Of a stretch of 64,000 nucleotides of DNA, positions 9,609 through 19,186 are shown piece by piece; position 1 is the first letter of the stretch, and each line of letters starts with the position of its first letter. A model generated the notes under the pieces. The model saw nothing but the letters and a program-made list of their open reading frames with translations, had not been told where the DNA came from and did no database searches. Source of the DNA: Xanthobacteraceae bacterium (lineage in GTDB: Bacteria > Pseudomonadota > Alphaproteobacteria > Rhizobiales > Xanthobacteraceae); assembly GCA_029239875.1 (NCBI GenBank), contig JARBUD010000006.1, positions 84,657-148,656 on the forward strand. Reading direction: 5' to 3'. The position numbers were made by a program, and so were the translations under genes.

Positions 9609-10987
9609 ATGCCCTGCCGGGCAGCGGTCAGATCAACGTCGCCGCCTCGGGCGAGGGCGGCGAGCGCGTTTCGCAGAGCTCTGACGCTGTCGTCGCCCAT
9701 GCCGCCAAACTGCAGATTGGCCTCGAACTTTGCCGCCAGTTCCGCGTCGGGGAGGGGCTCGTGCGCGCCGCCGCGCATATAAGGTTGGCGCAAGGTGACC
9801 ACGCGGCCGTCGGCCAGCGTTGCTTCGAGGTGGCCGGTGAAGTTGCGTGGATACTCATCCGTCGGGTCCATCTCGTAGGAGATTTTCGCCGCCAGCGCCT
9901 GCACGGCCTGATCCTGCGAGCGCGCGTCGGTGAACTGCCCGAGACCGGCGGCGCGGTCGATGAAGGCGACCGCCATGCAATAGGGCGTGGAGAACTTGCC
10001 GGCATAGCCGTTCGGAGGGCGATGCTTCGAGGCGAGCGGTTCCCACAGGCGGTGAACCGTCCCCTCTCCCACCTTGCAGCGGATGGACACGATGTCTTCC
10101 GCACGCACGCCCCCGGCGGCCAGCCTCAGCGCACAGTCGACGAAGGGTTGGGTCATGGTTCCGCACGCATAGGGCTTGAAGGCCAGGCCCTCGATCACCC
10201 AGCGCGTGCCGAGACCCTCCGTCAGTTGATCGAAGTCCGGCACCTTCGAAGGGGCGAACGCCTTGAACATGCCGTGCGTGCCTTCGAACACGGTGAGGGG
10301 TCCGGCGAAGCCGGCGCGCGCGAGATGCACGGCGCGCAGCCCCGCCTGAGCTGCCGCGCCGGCATGGAGGCGCTTCGTCGAGGAACCGTCGGCGAGGTAC
10401 TCGATGATGCCCGACGCCAGGCTGCCGGCGATGCCGAGCGCACGCGCCGTCGTCGCCGCGTCGAGGCCGAGCACGGCGGCGACGGTGACGGTGGCCGCCG
10501 GCGCACCGAAGATCGCCGTCGGGTGGAACCCCGCCTTGTGGGTCGCCTGTGGGGCGACGAGGCTGAGGCGGCACATCAGCTCGGCGCCGATCGCGATGCC
10601 GCGCATCACCGCTGTGCCGTCCACACCATGCTGTTCCGCGGCGGCGAGCGCCGCCGGCACCACCACGGCACCGGGATGCACGGGGCCGCCCTCGAACGTA
10701 TCGTCGAAGTCCTCGCCATGCGCGGCGGTGCCGTTCACCAGCGCGGCGTCGTACATGCCGAGCCGGCGCGCATGGCCGAGCGCGGTGCATCGCCCGTCAT
10801 CGACTGCGCTTGCCAGGCACGCCCTGACGTAGTCGGTCTCGCGCGCGGCGACGATCAGGCCGGCAATGTCGATCAGCAGGTTTCGGCAGACGGCGCCGGC
10901 CGCGGCGTTCGGCTGGGCATGCGCGGCGAAGCTGCCGATCTCCAGCGCCAGGGGGGGCGCCGAGAGGGTCGTGCTGTGCTGGTTCAT
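9605..10987 (-). CDS. MmgE/PrpD family protein
   Basis: 460 aa from MNQHSTTLSAPP; HGEDFDDTFEGGPVHPGAVVVPAALA typical of PrpD superfamily. Confidence 0.85.
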   Translation of the reverse strand: MNQHSTTLSAPPLALEIGSFAAHAQPNAAAGAVCRNLLIDIAGLIVAARETDYVRACLASAVDDGRCTALGHARRLGMYDAALVNGTAAHGEDFDDTFEGGPVHPGAVVVPAALAAAEQHGVDGTAVMRGIAIGAELMCRLSLVAPQATHKAGFHPTAIFGAPAATVTVAAVLGLDAATTARALGIAGSLASGIIEYLADGSSTKRLHAGAAAQAGLRAVHLARAGFAGPLTVFEGTHGMFKAFAPSKVPDFDQLTEGLGTRWVIEGLAFKPYACGTMTQPFVDCALRLAAGGVRAEDIVSIRCKVGEGTVHRLWEPLASKHRPPNGYAGKFSTPYCMAVAFIDRAAGLGQFTDARSQDQAVQALAAKISYEMDPTDEYPRNFTGHLEATLADGRVVTLRQPYMRGGAHEPLPDAELAAKFEANLQFGGMGDDSVRALRNALAALARGGDVDLTAARQGM

Positions 10988-12504
10988 CCGTGCGCTTCCT
11001 GAAGTTTGGCCTTCTCGGCCTTTTCGAGCCTGGCCTTGCGGGCATCGCGCACCTCGCGCGTCAGCGAGTAGACGACGAAGCAGGTCGAGGCGAGCAGCAG
11101 CCCGACGCAGATGGGATCCTGCAGGAACACCATCATGTCGCCCCCCGACAGGACGAGGGACCGACGGTAGCTCGATTCCACCATGTGGCCGAGGACGACG
11201 CCGAGGATCATCGGCAGGAAGGGGAAGCCGAACATCCGCATGAGATAGCCGACCAGACCCAGCGCAAGCGCGATGCCGAGGTCGAAGGTGGCGTTGTTCA
11301 GCGTGTAGATCCCCGAGAGGATGAGGGCGAAGATGAACCCGGCGCGGTAGGGACGCGGCCGGTTCACCAGCCACACCGCGGCCGGCAGCAGCAGCATGCC
11401 GACGCCGACCTGCGCGATGATCGCCACGAAGGAGCCGACATAGAGGCTGTCGATGACCTGCGGGTTCTGCTCGAACAGGCGCGGGCCGGGCAGCAGGCCG
11501 TGCATCAGCAGGCCGCCGAGCAGCACCGCGGTCGAATTGGAACTGGGAATGCCGAAGCTCAGCAGCGGGATCAGCGCGGTGCTCGCCACCGTGTTGTTCG
11601 CGGTTTCCGGCGCCGCGACGCCTTCCTCCGAGCCCTTGCCGAATTTTTCCGGTGTCTTCGACCACCGGCGGGCCTCGTTGTAGGACATGAAGGCGGCGAT
11701 GGAGCCGCCGCCGCCGGGCGTCAGGCCCTCGAACAGGCCGAGTATGCAACCGATGGTCTGGGACCGCCTCAGCCTGTTCATCATGGCGAGGCTGGGCAGC
11801 CGCACTCGCACGGATTCCTTGAGCTCGGTCACGTTGGTCGAACCGGACTGACTCATCAGTTCGGTCATGGCGAACAGACCGACCATGACGAGCACCGGCT
11901 CGACCCCATTGAGAAGATCCGGCACGTCGAAGGTGAAGCGGGTGACGCCGGAGATGGGGTCGGTACCGACGGTTGCGATCATCAGGCCGATCACCGCGGC
12001 GGCCAGTCCCTTCAACAACGAGCCGCCGGTCATCGAGGCGATGACGCTGAGCCCGAGGATGCCGAGGCCGAAATAGGAGGGCGGGGTGAAGGCCAGCGCC
12101 AGCCAGGAGAGCGGCTCGGTGAGCAGCACCAGCATGGCAAGGCCGAACAGGCTGCCGACCACGCCGGACATCAGCGAAATGCCTAGCGCCTCGCCGGCGC
12201 GGCCCTGCCGGTTCAGCTCATAGCCGTCGATCACGGTCGCCGCGGACGAGTTGGTGCCGGGCGTGCGGATCAGGATCGCCGGGATTGAGCCGCCATATTC
12301 GGCGCCGATGTAGACGCAGGCGAGCAGCGCGATCGCCATCGCCGGGTCCATCGTGTAGGTGAAGGGCAGCACCAGCGCCATGGTGATGGACGCGGAGATG
12401 CCCGGCAGCGCGCCGCCGAGGATGCCCCAGACGAGGCCCATGATGGCGACGGGGATGAGCGGTGTGCCAGTGAGCAGATGGACGATATCCCAGAACATTG
12501 TCAT
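10984..12504 (-). CDS. tctA: Tripartite tricarboxylate transporter permease (TctA)
   Basis: GGALPGISASITMALVLPFTYTMDP, YGGSIPAILIRTPGTNSSAATVIDGYE. Confidence 0.9.
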   Translation of the reverse strand: MTMFWDIVHLLTGTPLIPVAIMGLVWGILGGALPGISASITMALVLPFTYTMDPAMAIALLACVYIGAEYGGSIPAILIRTPGTNSSAATVIDGYELNRQGRAGEALGISLMSGVVGSLFGLAMLVLLTEPLSWLALAFTPPSYFGLGILGLSVIASMTGGSLLKGLAAAVIGLMIATVGTDPISGVTRFTFDVPDLLNGVEPVLVMVGLFAMTELMSQSGSTNVTELKESVRVRLPSLAMMNRLRRSQTIGCILGLFEGLTPGGGGSIAAFMSYNEARRWSKTPEKFGKGSEEGVAAPETANNTVASTALIPLLSFGIPSSNSTAVLLGGLLMHGLLPGPRLFEQNPQVIDSLYVGSFVAIIAQVGVGMLLLPAAVWLVNRPRPYRAGFIFALILSGIYTLNNATFDLGIALALGLVGYLMRMFGFPFLPMILGVVLGHMVESSYRRSLVLSGGDMMVFLQDPICVGLLLASTCFVVYSLTREVRDARKARLEKAEKAKLQEAHG

Positions 12505-12977
12505 CAGAGCAGCCCCTCGAACAGGGTGCCCACGGGCTGGTTGACGCCCAGTAGCTTCACGAAGATCGCCCAGTACAGCACCGCCCCGCCGATCGCGGCG
12601 GCTGGAATGGTCCAGCGGCGCGGCGCGCCTTCGTAGAACGCGACCGCGCCGATGAGCAGGGCGACGCTCACCAGATAGCCGACATAGGGAAGGATCAGCA
12701 CATAGACCACGCCGAGGGCGAGGAAGCCCAGCGCGCGCGGCAGCCTCACGTCGGTCTCCTGCTCGTCCCGGCCATCGGTGGCCGCCGTGCGCCCCGTTCT
12801 CAGCGAGCGCAGGAAGAGCGCTACACCGATGAGCGCCAGCACGACCGCCAGCGCATGCGGCAGGCCGATCGCGCCCACCTCATCTTCGAGCGTGCTGTTC
12901 GCTATGGAGCCGGTCGCGAAATAGTAGCCACCGGCGAGCGCGAGCAATACGAGGCCGCTCCAACCGTCCTTGTTCAT
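12504..12977 (-). CDS. tctB: Tripartite tricarboxylate transporter TctB family protein
   Basis: 157 aa, 4 TM, between tctA and tctC. Confidence 0.8.
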   Translation of the reverse strand: MNKDGWSGLVLLALAGGYYFATGSIANSTLEDEVGAIGLPHALAVVLALIGVALFLRSLRTGRTAATDGRDEQETDVRLPRALGFLALGVVYVLILPYVGYLVSVALLIGAVAFYEGAPRRWTIPAAAIGGAVLYWAIFVKLLGVNQPVGTLFEGLL

Positions 12978-13075
12978 GTCAGACCCTTCCCGAAGTCGCG
13001 CGCAACTGGCTCATGCCTGCGTGGCGCGAGTAGTGGGGCGGCGTGTCGTTCGCCGCCCGCCGAGGTTGCCGGGCG

Positions 13076-14059
13076 CTACTTGATCGCGCCCGTTTCCTTC
13101 AGGAACGCTTCCGTGTTCTGGGCAAAGTTGTTCACGAAAGCCGCATAGTCCTTGTGCGGGACAAACTGCGCCACCAGAACTTCTTCCGTGTACCGCTTCT
13201 TGTAGTCGGGATCCTGAAGCACCTTCTGGATCGCCTCGTCCCAAACCTTGGTCACGTCGTCGGGAAGACCCTTCGGACCGGCCAGCCCGCGGAACTTGAT
13301 GAGCTGGACATCGTAGCCGGACTCCTTGACGGTCGGCACGTCGGGCTTCTGCGGCAGCCGTTCCGGATTGAAGGTCGCGAGCACGCGCACCTTGCCGGCG
13401 TCGAGCTGCGAGCGGATCTCCTGGAACTCGCCGATGCCGATGTCGAGCGTGCCGTTGAGCACGTTCAGCATCATGTCGCCACCACCCTCATGGGTGACGA
13501 TGGCCGGATTGACGCCGGCGGCACGCTTGAGCTGCTCGGCCGCTTGGCGCTCCAGCGAGGCCGGGTTCGCGGCACCCCACTTCCCGCGCTCGGTCTTCGC
13601 CTTGTCGATGACGTCCTGAAGCGTCTTGTAGGGACTGTCGGCACGGGTGAAGACCACCTCGCTATCGGCGAAGATGTTCGCCAACGGCTCCAGGTCTTTG
13701 TAGGTCTTGGGCGGCTTGCTGAGCAGCGAAGTATACACATAGGTCGGCGTGGTCGCGTAGAACACGCTGCCATCCGGCGGTGAGCCCGCGACGCGCGCGA
13801 CGGCCTTGGCGCCGCTGCCGCCCTGTACGTTCTCGACCACGAAGGTCGCGTTGATGTACTTGCCGAGATATTTCGACAGCTCGCGCACGAAGACATCCGA
13901 CCCGCCGCCGGGGCTCGAATGGGTGATCAGCGTCACCACCTTCTGCGGATAGGGCGCCGGATCGGCCGTAGCCGTGTCGGAGAAGAGGCCGCCACCCGCG
14001 AGGGCAGCGGCCAACACCAGCGCCGTACCGGCGCGTGTCAGGCTCGCATTGAAGTCCAT
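13076..14059 (-). CDS. tctC: Tripartite tricarboxylate transporter substrate-binding protein (TctC/Bug family)
   Basis: Signal peptide; YPQKVVTLITHSSPGGGSDVFVRELSKYLGK. Confidence 0.87.
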   Translation of the reverse strand: MDFNASLTRAGTALVLAAALAGGGLFSDTATADPAPYPQKVVTLITHSSPGGGSDVFVRELSKYLGKYINATFVVENVQGGSGAKAVARVAGSPPDGSVFYATTPTYVYTSLLSKPPKTYKDLEPLANIFADSEVVFTRADSPYKTLQDVIDKAKTERGKWGAANPASLERQAAEQLKRAAGVNPAIVTHEGGGDMMLNVLNGTLDIGIGEFQEIRSQLDAGKVRVLATFNPERLPQKPDVPTVKESGYDVQLIKFRGLAGPKGLPDDVTKVWDEAIQKVLQDPDYKKRYTEEVLVAQFVPHKDYAAFVNNFAQNTEAFLKETGAIK

Positions 14060-14116
14060 TTTCGTTCCTCCCAGAAAGGCGGCACCTCTTCGGGTGCTCG
14101 CCGGTTCGCTTGTCGT

Positions 14117-15562
14117 CTATCCCGCCACCGTCTCCAGTTGGTCGACTTCCGCCGCCGACAGCAGGTTCATCAGCCGCGCGATGTCGGCGCCGGTATCGAG
14201 GCTGCGGGCGAGGGCGAGAACCTCCCTCTGCGCACGCTCGTCCAGCACGCCTTCCGCGCACATGTGGAACTTGCCGTCGAGGTCGGCGTCGCTGATGGGG
14301 TTCAGAGGACCGCCGCGGTAGCGCTCGTCGGCCCACTGCACGAGGGTGCGCCCGTCCTTGGTATCCACCTCGATGCGCGAGCGGATGAGGTCGTAGCCGA
14401 GCGCGTCGATTGCCGGATCACCGATCACGTCGGTGCGCGCCTGAAGGTCCTGCATCGCCACACCGGCGACGAAAGCATCCTCGAACTCGTGGTGACTGGC
14501 GCGGCGGCGCAGCACGATCATCGCGAGCAGCGCCGGCATGGAGAACTTCGCCTGAAGGTGGTTGCGGGCAATGGGGTAGCGGATCGGCTCGATGATGTTC
14601 TTGCCGGCGAAGAAGCGGATGCGGGCGACCTCGTCTGGCTTCAGGTCATGGTCGAGCACCAGCTTGAGCATGGCGTCCATCGACTGGTGCGTGAGGATGC
14701 CGGACGGATAGGGCTTGATCGACACGCCGGGGCTGACGATGGTCAGCGGCGCACCGAAGCCCTGCGCCGCCTTGGCCGGATCGAAGCCTTCGCCCATCAC
14801 CGAGAAGAAACCCCAGGGGCCGTCGAGCGCGGTCGGATCGGCATCGAAGCCGCGTGCGGCCAGCAGCGCGGCCGTGACCCCGTTCTCGCTGGCGCGGCCG
14901 ACGTGCAGCGGCTTCGTCATGGTGCCGAAATTGACCCGAATGCCGGCCGCGAGGCTCGCGGCGATGCCCAGGGCATGGGCGAGGCGCGAGCCGGTCAGCC
15001 CGAGAAGTTTCGCCGCCGCGACGCAGGCGCCGAAGGTGCCGACCGTGCCGCTCGAATGATGCCCCCGCCGATAGTGGCGCGGCAGCATCCATTCGGAGAT
15101 CTTGCACTCCACTTCGAAACCGAGCTGGAAGGCCAGCATGATCTCGCGCCCGTCGCGCTGCTCCAGCATATCGGCGACCAGGAGTGCGGCGGTCAGCGGC
15201 GGAACGGTCGGATGCGTCAGCAGGCCATAGACATGTGCGGGATCGTGCGAGACCTGCGTGTCGTCCCAGTCATGCGCGTGACCGGCCGTGCCCCAGACGC
15301 GGGCGGCGAGGGGAGCGGGAACGCGCCGCTTGCCGGCGACCGGCAGCGGCGCATCGGCACGTCCGCCCTGATCGAGCGCGTCCTCGATCAGGATACGCAC
15401 GGAAGGCTCCCGGCTGCCGGCGAGATAAAGGCCCAGGGCATCCACGATGCAGCGCCGACCGATGTCCAAGGCCTCGGCCGGAAGGTCGTCATAGGTCGTC
15501 GTCTCGAGGAACCGAAGCGTCGCGCTGGTGATGCCGGTCTCGGCAGCATTCATGAAATCCAC
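14117..15562 (-). CDS. MmgE/PrpD family protein
   Basis: 481 aa; AGHAHDWDDTQVSHDPAHVYGLLTHPTVP; paralogous to 30846..32273. Confidence 0.85.
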   Translation of the reverse strand: MDFMNAAETGITSATLRFLETTTYDDLPAEALDIGRRCIVDALGLYLAGSREPSVRILIEDALDQGGRADAPLPVAGKRRVPAPLAARVWGTAGHAHDWDDTQVSHDPAHVYGLLTHPTVPPLTAALLVADMLEQRDGREIMLAFQLGFEVECKISEWMLPRHYRRGHHSSGTVGTFGACVAAAKLLGLTGSRLAHALGIAASLAAGIRVNFGTMTKPLHVGRASENGVTAALLAARGFDADPTALDGPWGFFSVMGEGFDPAKAAQGFGAPLTIVSPGVSIKPYPSGILTHQSMDAMLKLVLDHDLKPDEVARIRFFAGKNIIEPIRYPIARNHLQAKFSMPALLAMIVLRRRASHHEFEDAFVAGVAMQDLQARTDVIGDPAIDALGYDLIRSRIEVDTKDGRTLVQWADERYRGGPLNPISDADLDGKFHMCAEGVLDERAQREVLALARSLDTGADIARLMNLLSAAEVDQLETVAG

Positions 15563-15573
15563 TCCTGAAGAAG

Positions 15574-16242
15574 CTAGGCGAGATTGGAACCGGCGAGCAG
15601 GCGCTGCTTGGCCGACATGACATGAGCCATGTGCGCCGCCTGTGCGCGGTCGGGGTCGTGAGCCGCGATGGCTTCCACCATCTCGTGGTGCTCGTGATTG
15701 GACTCCTGCATCGAGCGCCCCACCATGAGGTTGCGGGCGCGATAGAGCTGGAGTTGCTTGATGAGCGAGAGGTACTGGCTCGCCAGGATCGGATTGGCCG
15801 CGTGGGCGACGATGAATTCGTGCAGCGCGAAGTTCTCCGCCAGGTAGCGCTCCGTCTCACCCGCCGCGATCGCCTCGTCCATCGCGGTGACGAAGCCGCG
15901 CAAAGTGGCGACCTCGTCGTCGGTGGCGCGGATCGCCAGCAGGCGGCCGGCGAGGGCGAAGAGAAAGGCCCGCACCTCATAGATCTGCGCGGCCTGATCC
16001 GCCGTCAGCCGGCGCACGAACACGCCGCGGTTGGGGATCTGTTCGATCAGGCCGCTCGCCTCGAGCGAACGCAGCGCCTCCCGGATCGGCCCGCGGCTGG
16101 TGCCGAAACGGAGAGTGAGCTCCTTCTCGTTGATCCGGTCGCCCGGCGCGTACTCGCCCCCGAGGATGACCCGCTGGATTTCCTCCTCGATGAGCATGGG
16201 CAGGGAGCGGGACTTCAGCAGTTCGATCGCGGGCGTGGGCAT
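15574..16242 (-). CDS. GntR/FadR-family transcriptional regulator
   Basis: FGTSRGPIREALRSLEASGLIEQIPNRGVFVRRL; FCD domain. Confidence 0.88.
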   Translation of the reverse strand: MPTPAIELLKSRSLPMLIEEEIQRVILGGEYAPGDRINEKELTLRFGTSRGPIREALRSLEASGLIEQIPNRGVFVRRLTADQAAQIYEVRAFLFALAGRLLAIRATDDEVATLRGFVTAMDEAIAAGETERYLAENFALHEFIVAHAANPILASQYLSLIKQLQLYRARNLMVGRSMQESNHEHHEMVEAIAAHDPDRAQAAHMAHVMSAKQRLLAGSNLA

Positions 16243-16288
16243 GCGCTCCTCCGTCGTCGAAGGCGATCCAATGCCGGTTTTGTCAGCG

Positions 16289-16313
16289 TGTCAATTGTCG
16301 ATTGTAGGACAAT
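16289..16313. promoter_or_regulatory. GntR operator-like site A
   Basis: TGTCAATTGTCGATTGTAGGACAAT immediately upstream of GntR 15574..16242. Confidence 0.5.
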
Positions 16314-16474
16314 TGGCACTACCCGCGTGAAATGTGAGGGCATACATCGAGCGGCTCCTTTCGGCGCCGCGGTTTTCAGGTCGCCGTCGTGTGGTTTGTT
16401 CCGCGCCGGCGAACGCGAGATGGCGACTTCTGCCATATTCAATGGCGTTCGGGGTCAGCCGACTCACTCGCTAG

Positions 16475-16493
16475 ATTGTTGACAGTTGTCAGT
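16475..16493. promoter_or_regulatory. GntR operator-like site B
   Basis: ATTGTTGACAGTTGTCAGT upstream of hydrolase 16534; contains the shared 12-mer TGTTGACAGTTG. Confidence 0.6.
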
Positions 16494-16533
16494 TATGCGA
16501 TAGACCAGAGTTGCCTGGAATGGAGGAAGCACC

Positions 16534-17463
16534 ATGGCCGTAGTGGAAGCCGTACCGGAGCTCGTGCCGTCGACAAGATTGATGGAGGGCTTCTCCTTCC
16601 GGCGCATCAAGACGCGGGGCGCTGAGATCAATGTCGCTACGGCGGGGGAGGGGCCGCCTCTGCTTCTGATCCACGGCAACCCGCTCACGCTCGTGAGCTG
16701 GCACAAGATCGCGCCCTCGCTTGCCCGGGACTTTTCCGTCGTGGCGATCGACATGCGCGGCTATGGCGACAGCTCGAAGCCCTATGGCGGCGAGGACCAC
16801 TCGGGCTATTCGTTCCGCTCGATCGGCGAAGACGCCTTCGACGTGATGGATGCCCTCGGCCACAAGACCTTCGCGGTTGCCGGCCATGACCGCGGCGCGC
16901 GCGTCGGGTTTCGCATGTGCCTGGACCAGCCCGAGCGCATCACCCACTACGCGGCGCTCGACATCGTGCCGACCCACCACGTGCTGAACAACATCACGGT
17001 GGGATGGGCGCGCGAAAGCTACCACTGGTTCTTCATGGCGCAGAAAGCTCCTTTCCCGGAGAAGCTGCTGGGCGCCGATCTCGACTACTACATGCGCTAC
17101 AAGCTCAATAAGAAGGGCGTCGGTCTCGACATCTTCACGCCAGAGGCGATGGAAGAGTATATACGCTGCGCCACGCCCGAGCAGATCCACGCGGTCTGCG
17201 AGGACTACCGCGCCACCGTCACCGTCGACCTCGACATGGACACGGCGGACTACGGCAAGCGGCGCATCACCTGCCCGACCCTGGTGATCTGGGGTGACAA
17301 CAGCCATTGCGGTCGCCACTTCAAGCCCGTCGAGGCATGGGCGGAATGGGCCGACGACCTGGTCGGCTTCTCCGTGCCGACCGGCCACTATCCCGCCGAG
17401 CATCGGCCGGACCTCGTCTACGCCGCCTTCTACCGCTTCTTCCGCGGCGAGCCGGTGGCATGA
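16534..17463 (+). CDS. Alpha/beta hydrolase, fluoroacetate (haloacetate) dehalogenase-like
   Basis: GHDRGAR nucleophile/Arg motif, YHWFFMAQ His-Trp, CEDYRA Tyr, terminal GHYPAE His, all as in RPA1163-type fluoroacetate dehalogenases. Confidence 0.75.
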   Translation: MAVVEAVPELVPSTRLMEGFSFRRIKTRGAEINVATAGEGPPLLLIHGNPLTLVSWHKIAPSLARDFSVVAIDMRGYGDSSKPYGGEDHSGYSFRSIGEDAFDVMDALGHKTFAVAGHDRGARVGFRMCLDQPERITHYAALDIVPTHHVLNNITVGWARESYHWFFMAQKAPFPEKLLGADLDYYMRYKLNKKGVGLDIFTPEAMEEYIRCATPEQIHAVCEDYRATVTVDLDMDTADYGKRRITCPTLVIWGDNSHCGRHFKPVEAWAEWADDLVGFSVPTGHYPAEHRPDLVYAAFYRFFRGEPVA

Positions 17464-19070
17464 CCTTCGCGCGCGTGACGGCGGAGACGGCCAAGAGCCG
17501 TCTCCATGCCGGAGACGAGGTGGCCTTCCTCGACGTTCGCGAGGCGGCTGCCTTCGGCGACGGGCATGCGCTCTTCGCGATCCCCTGTCCCTATAGTCGG
17601 CTGGAACTGTCGGCGATTTCGCTGGTTCCGCGCCCCGACTGTCCGGTTCTTCTCATCGACGACGGCGACGGCGTGGCGGAGAAAACGGCACGGCGGCTCG
17701 CCACCTGTGGCTACACCGATGTCGCGGTCGTCGAGGGTGGCATGCCGGCCTGGACAGCGGCCGGCTTCGGCGTCTTCGCGGGCGTCAACGTGCCCAGCAA
17801 GACGCTCGGCGAACTGCTCGAGCATGAGCACCATCCGAAAATGATCGACGCTGCGACGCTGGCCCTCTGGCAGGAGGAGGGCAGGCCGCATGCCTTCTTC
17901 GATGCGCGCCCGCCGGGCGAGTTCGCCAAGATGCGCATTGCCGGCGCCCGCTGCGTGCCGAATGGCGAACTCGCACATCGCCTCGCCGCGGCGGTTCCCG
18001 ACGAGAAGACGCCCATCGTCATCACCTGCGCTGGCCGCACGCGCGGAATCGTCGGCGCGCTGAGCCTGCGCGCGCTCGGCGTGCGCAACCCGCTCTATGC
18101 GCTCGAAAATGGAACGCAGGGCTGGGCGCTGGCAGGATTGCCGCTCGATCGCGGCACGCAGGCCGATCCGATGCCGACATTGGATGATGAGGCCGCCTCC
18201 GTCAGCCGCCGGCGCGCAAGCCGGCTCGCCGCTGCCGCCCGGCTGCCCCGCGCCACGGTCGCGCAAGCGGAGGCATGGCTTGCGGAGGCAAACCGGACGA
18301 CCTTCCTGTTCGACCTGCGCAGCGCGACCGAACGGTCGGTCCGTCCGGTGCCGGGCGCCGTTCCCGTGCTCACAGGTCAGCTCGTGCAGGCGACCGACCA
18401 GTATGTCGGCGTCCGCCATGCGCGGCTGATCCTGATGGACGACACCGGGCTTCGGGCCGGGCTCGCTGGCCTCTTCCTGCGCGCGCTGGGCTTCGAGGTT
18501 CATGTGCTGGCGCTGGACGATCATCGGGGCGCCGGCATTCCAGTCGTGCCGCCTTTGTCGCTGATGCCGCCAGCGTCGCCGCCGGAGATCGGGGGCCGTG
18601 CGGCCTGGGCGGCGACGCTTCAAGGAGTTCCTCTTCTCGATCTGCGTTCCTCTTCGGAATGGGAGGAGCGGCGCCTGAGCTGTGCGCGACGGGCCATGCG
18701 AACGGATCTGCCGGGCGTGCTGCCTGCCGGCGTCAGCCGCGTGCTCCTGCAGGGTGAGGCCGGCGTCGTGGCGGCGGCCAGTGTCGACCTCGCGGAGGCA
18801 GGCATTGCTACGCAATGGCTGTCGGACGATTTCGACGCCTGCGCGGCGGCGGGCTGGCCGGTAGAGACGACGCGCCGCCCGTTGGACCGCCATCTCGCTC
18901 GTGATCGGGTGTGGTTCGTGCACGACCGGCACGACGGCAATGCCGAGGCGTCCCGCCGCTATCTCTCCTGGGAAATGGGGCTCATCGCGCAGCTCGATGC
19001 CGAGGAGCGCTCGGCTTTCGGCACCATACCCATCGACGAGCTCGCCCGCGCGCCGCTGTCGACATCCTAA
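17460..19070 (+). CDS. Multi-domain rhodanese-like protein
   Basis: Tandem rhodanese repeats (FLDVREAAAF, FFDARPPGEF, LFDLRSATER, LLDLRSSSEWEER); candidate active-site loop ITCAGRTRG in repeat 2; ATGA overlap with upstream gene. Confidence 0.8.
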   Translation: MTFARVTAETAKSRLHAGDEVAFLDVREAAAFGDGHALFAIPCPYSRLELSAISLVPRPDCPVLLIDDGDGVAEKTARRLATCGYTDVAVVEGGMPAWTAAGFGVFAGVNVPSKTLGELLEHEHHPKMIDAATLALWQEEGRPHAFFDARPPGEFAKMRIAGARCVPNGELAHRLAAAVPDEKTPIVITCAGRTRGIVGALSLRALGVRNPLYALENGTQGWALAGLPLDRGTQADPMPTLDDEAASVSRRRASRLAAAARLPRATVAQAEAWLAEANRTTFLFDLRSATERSVRPVPGAVPVLTGQLVQATDQYVGVRHARLILMDDTGLRAGLAGLFLRALGFEVHVLALDDHRGAGIPVVPPLSLMPPASPPEIGGRAAWAATLQGVPLLDLRSSSEWEERRLSCARRAMRTDLPGVLPAGVSRVLLQGEAGVVAAASVDLAEAGIATQWLSDDFDACAAAGWPVETTRRPLDRHLARDRVWFVHDRHDGNAEASRRYLSWEMGLIAQLDAEERSAFGTIPIDELARAPLSTS

Positions 19071-19122
19071 GGCCCTGCCGCGAGTGGCCGAGGGCTTTTT
19101 CTGGAAGTCAGGCTTTCCTGAC

Positions 19123-19152
19123 AAAAAGAGGGGGCGGACCTGTATCCGCCCC
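19123..19152 (-). terminator. Rho-independent terminator of the tct operon (minus strand)
   Basis: ggggcgga-cctgta-tccgcccc hairpin followed on the minus strand by a CTCTTTTT tract. Confidence 0.7.
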
Positions 19153-19186
19153 TTCTGACATTCGCCGTGATCGAGTGGCTGATGGA

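Noticed and set aside
13035-13066. GC-rich hairpin between tctB and tctC
   Set aside because: Lies inside a co-directional operon and lacks a T tract; not enough to call a terminator
13919-15568. 549-aa plus-strand ORF
   Set aside because: Antisense to a MmgE/PrpD gene; no recognisable domain
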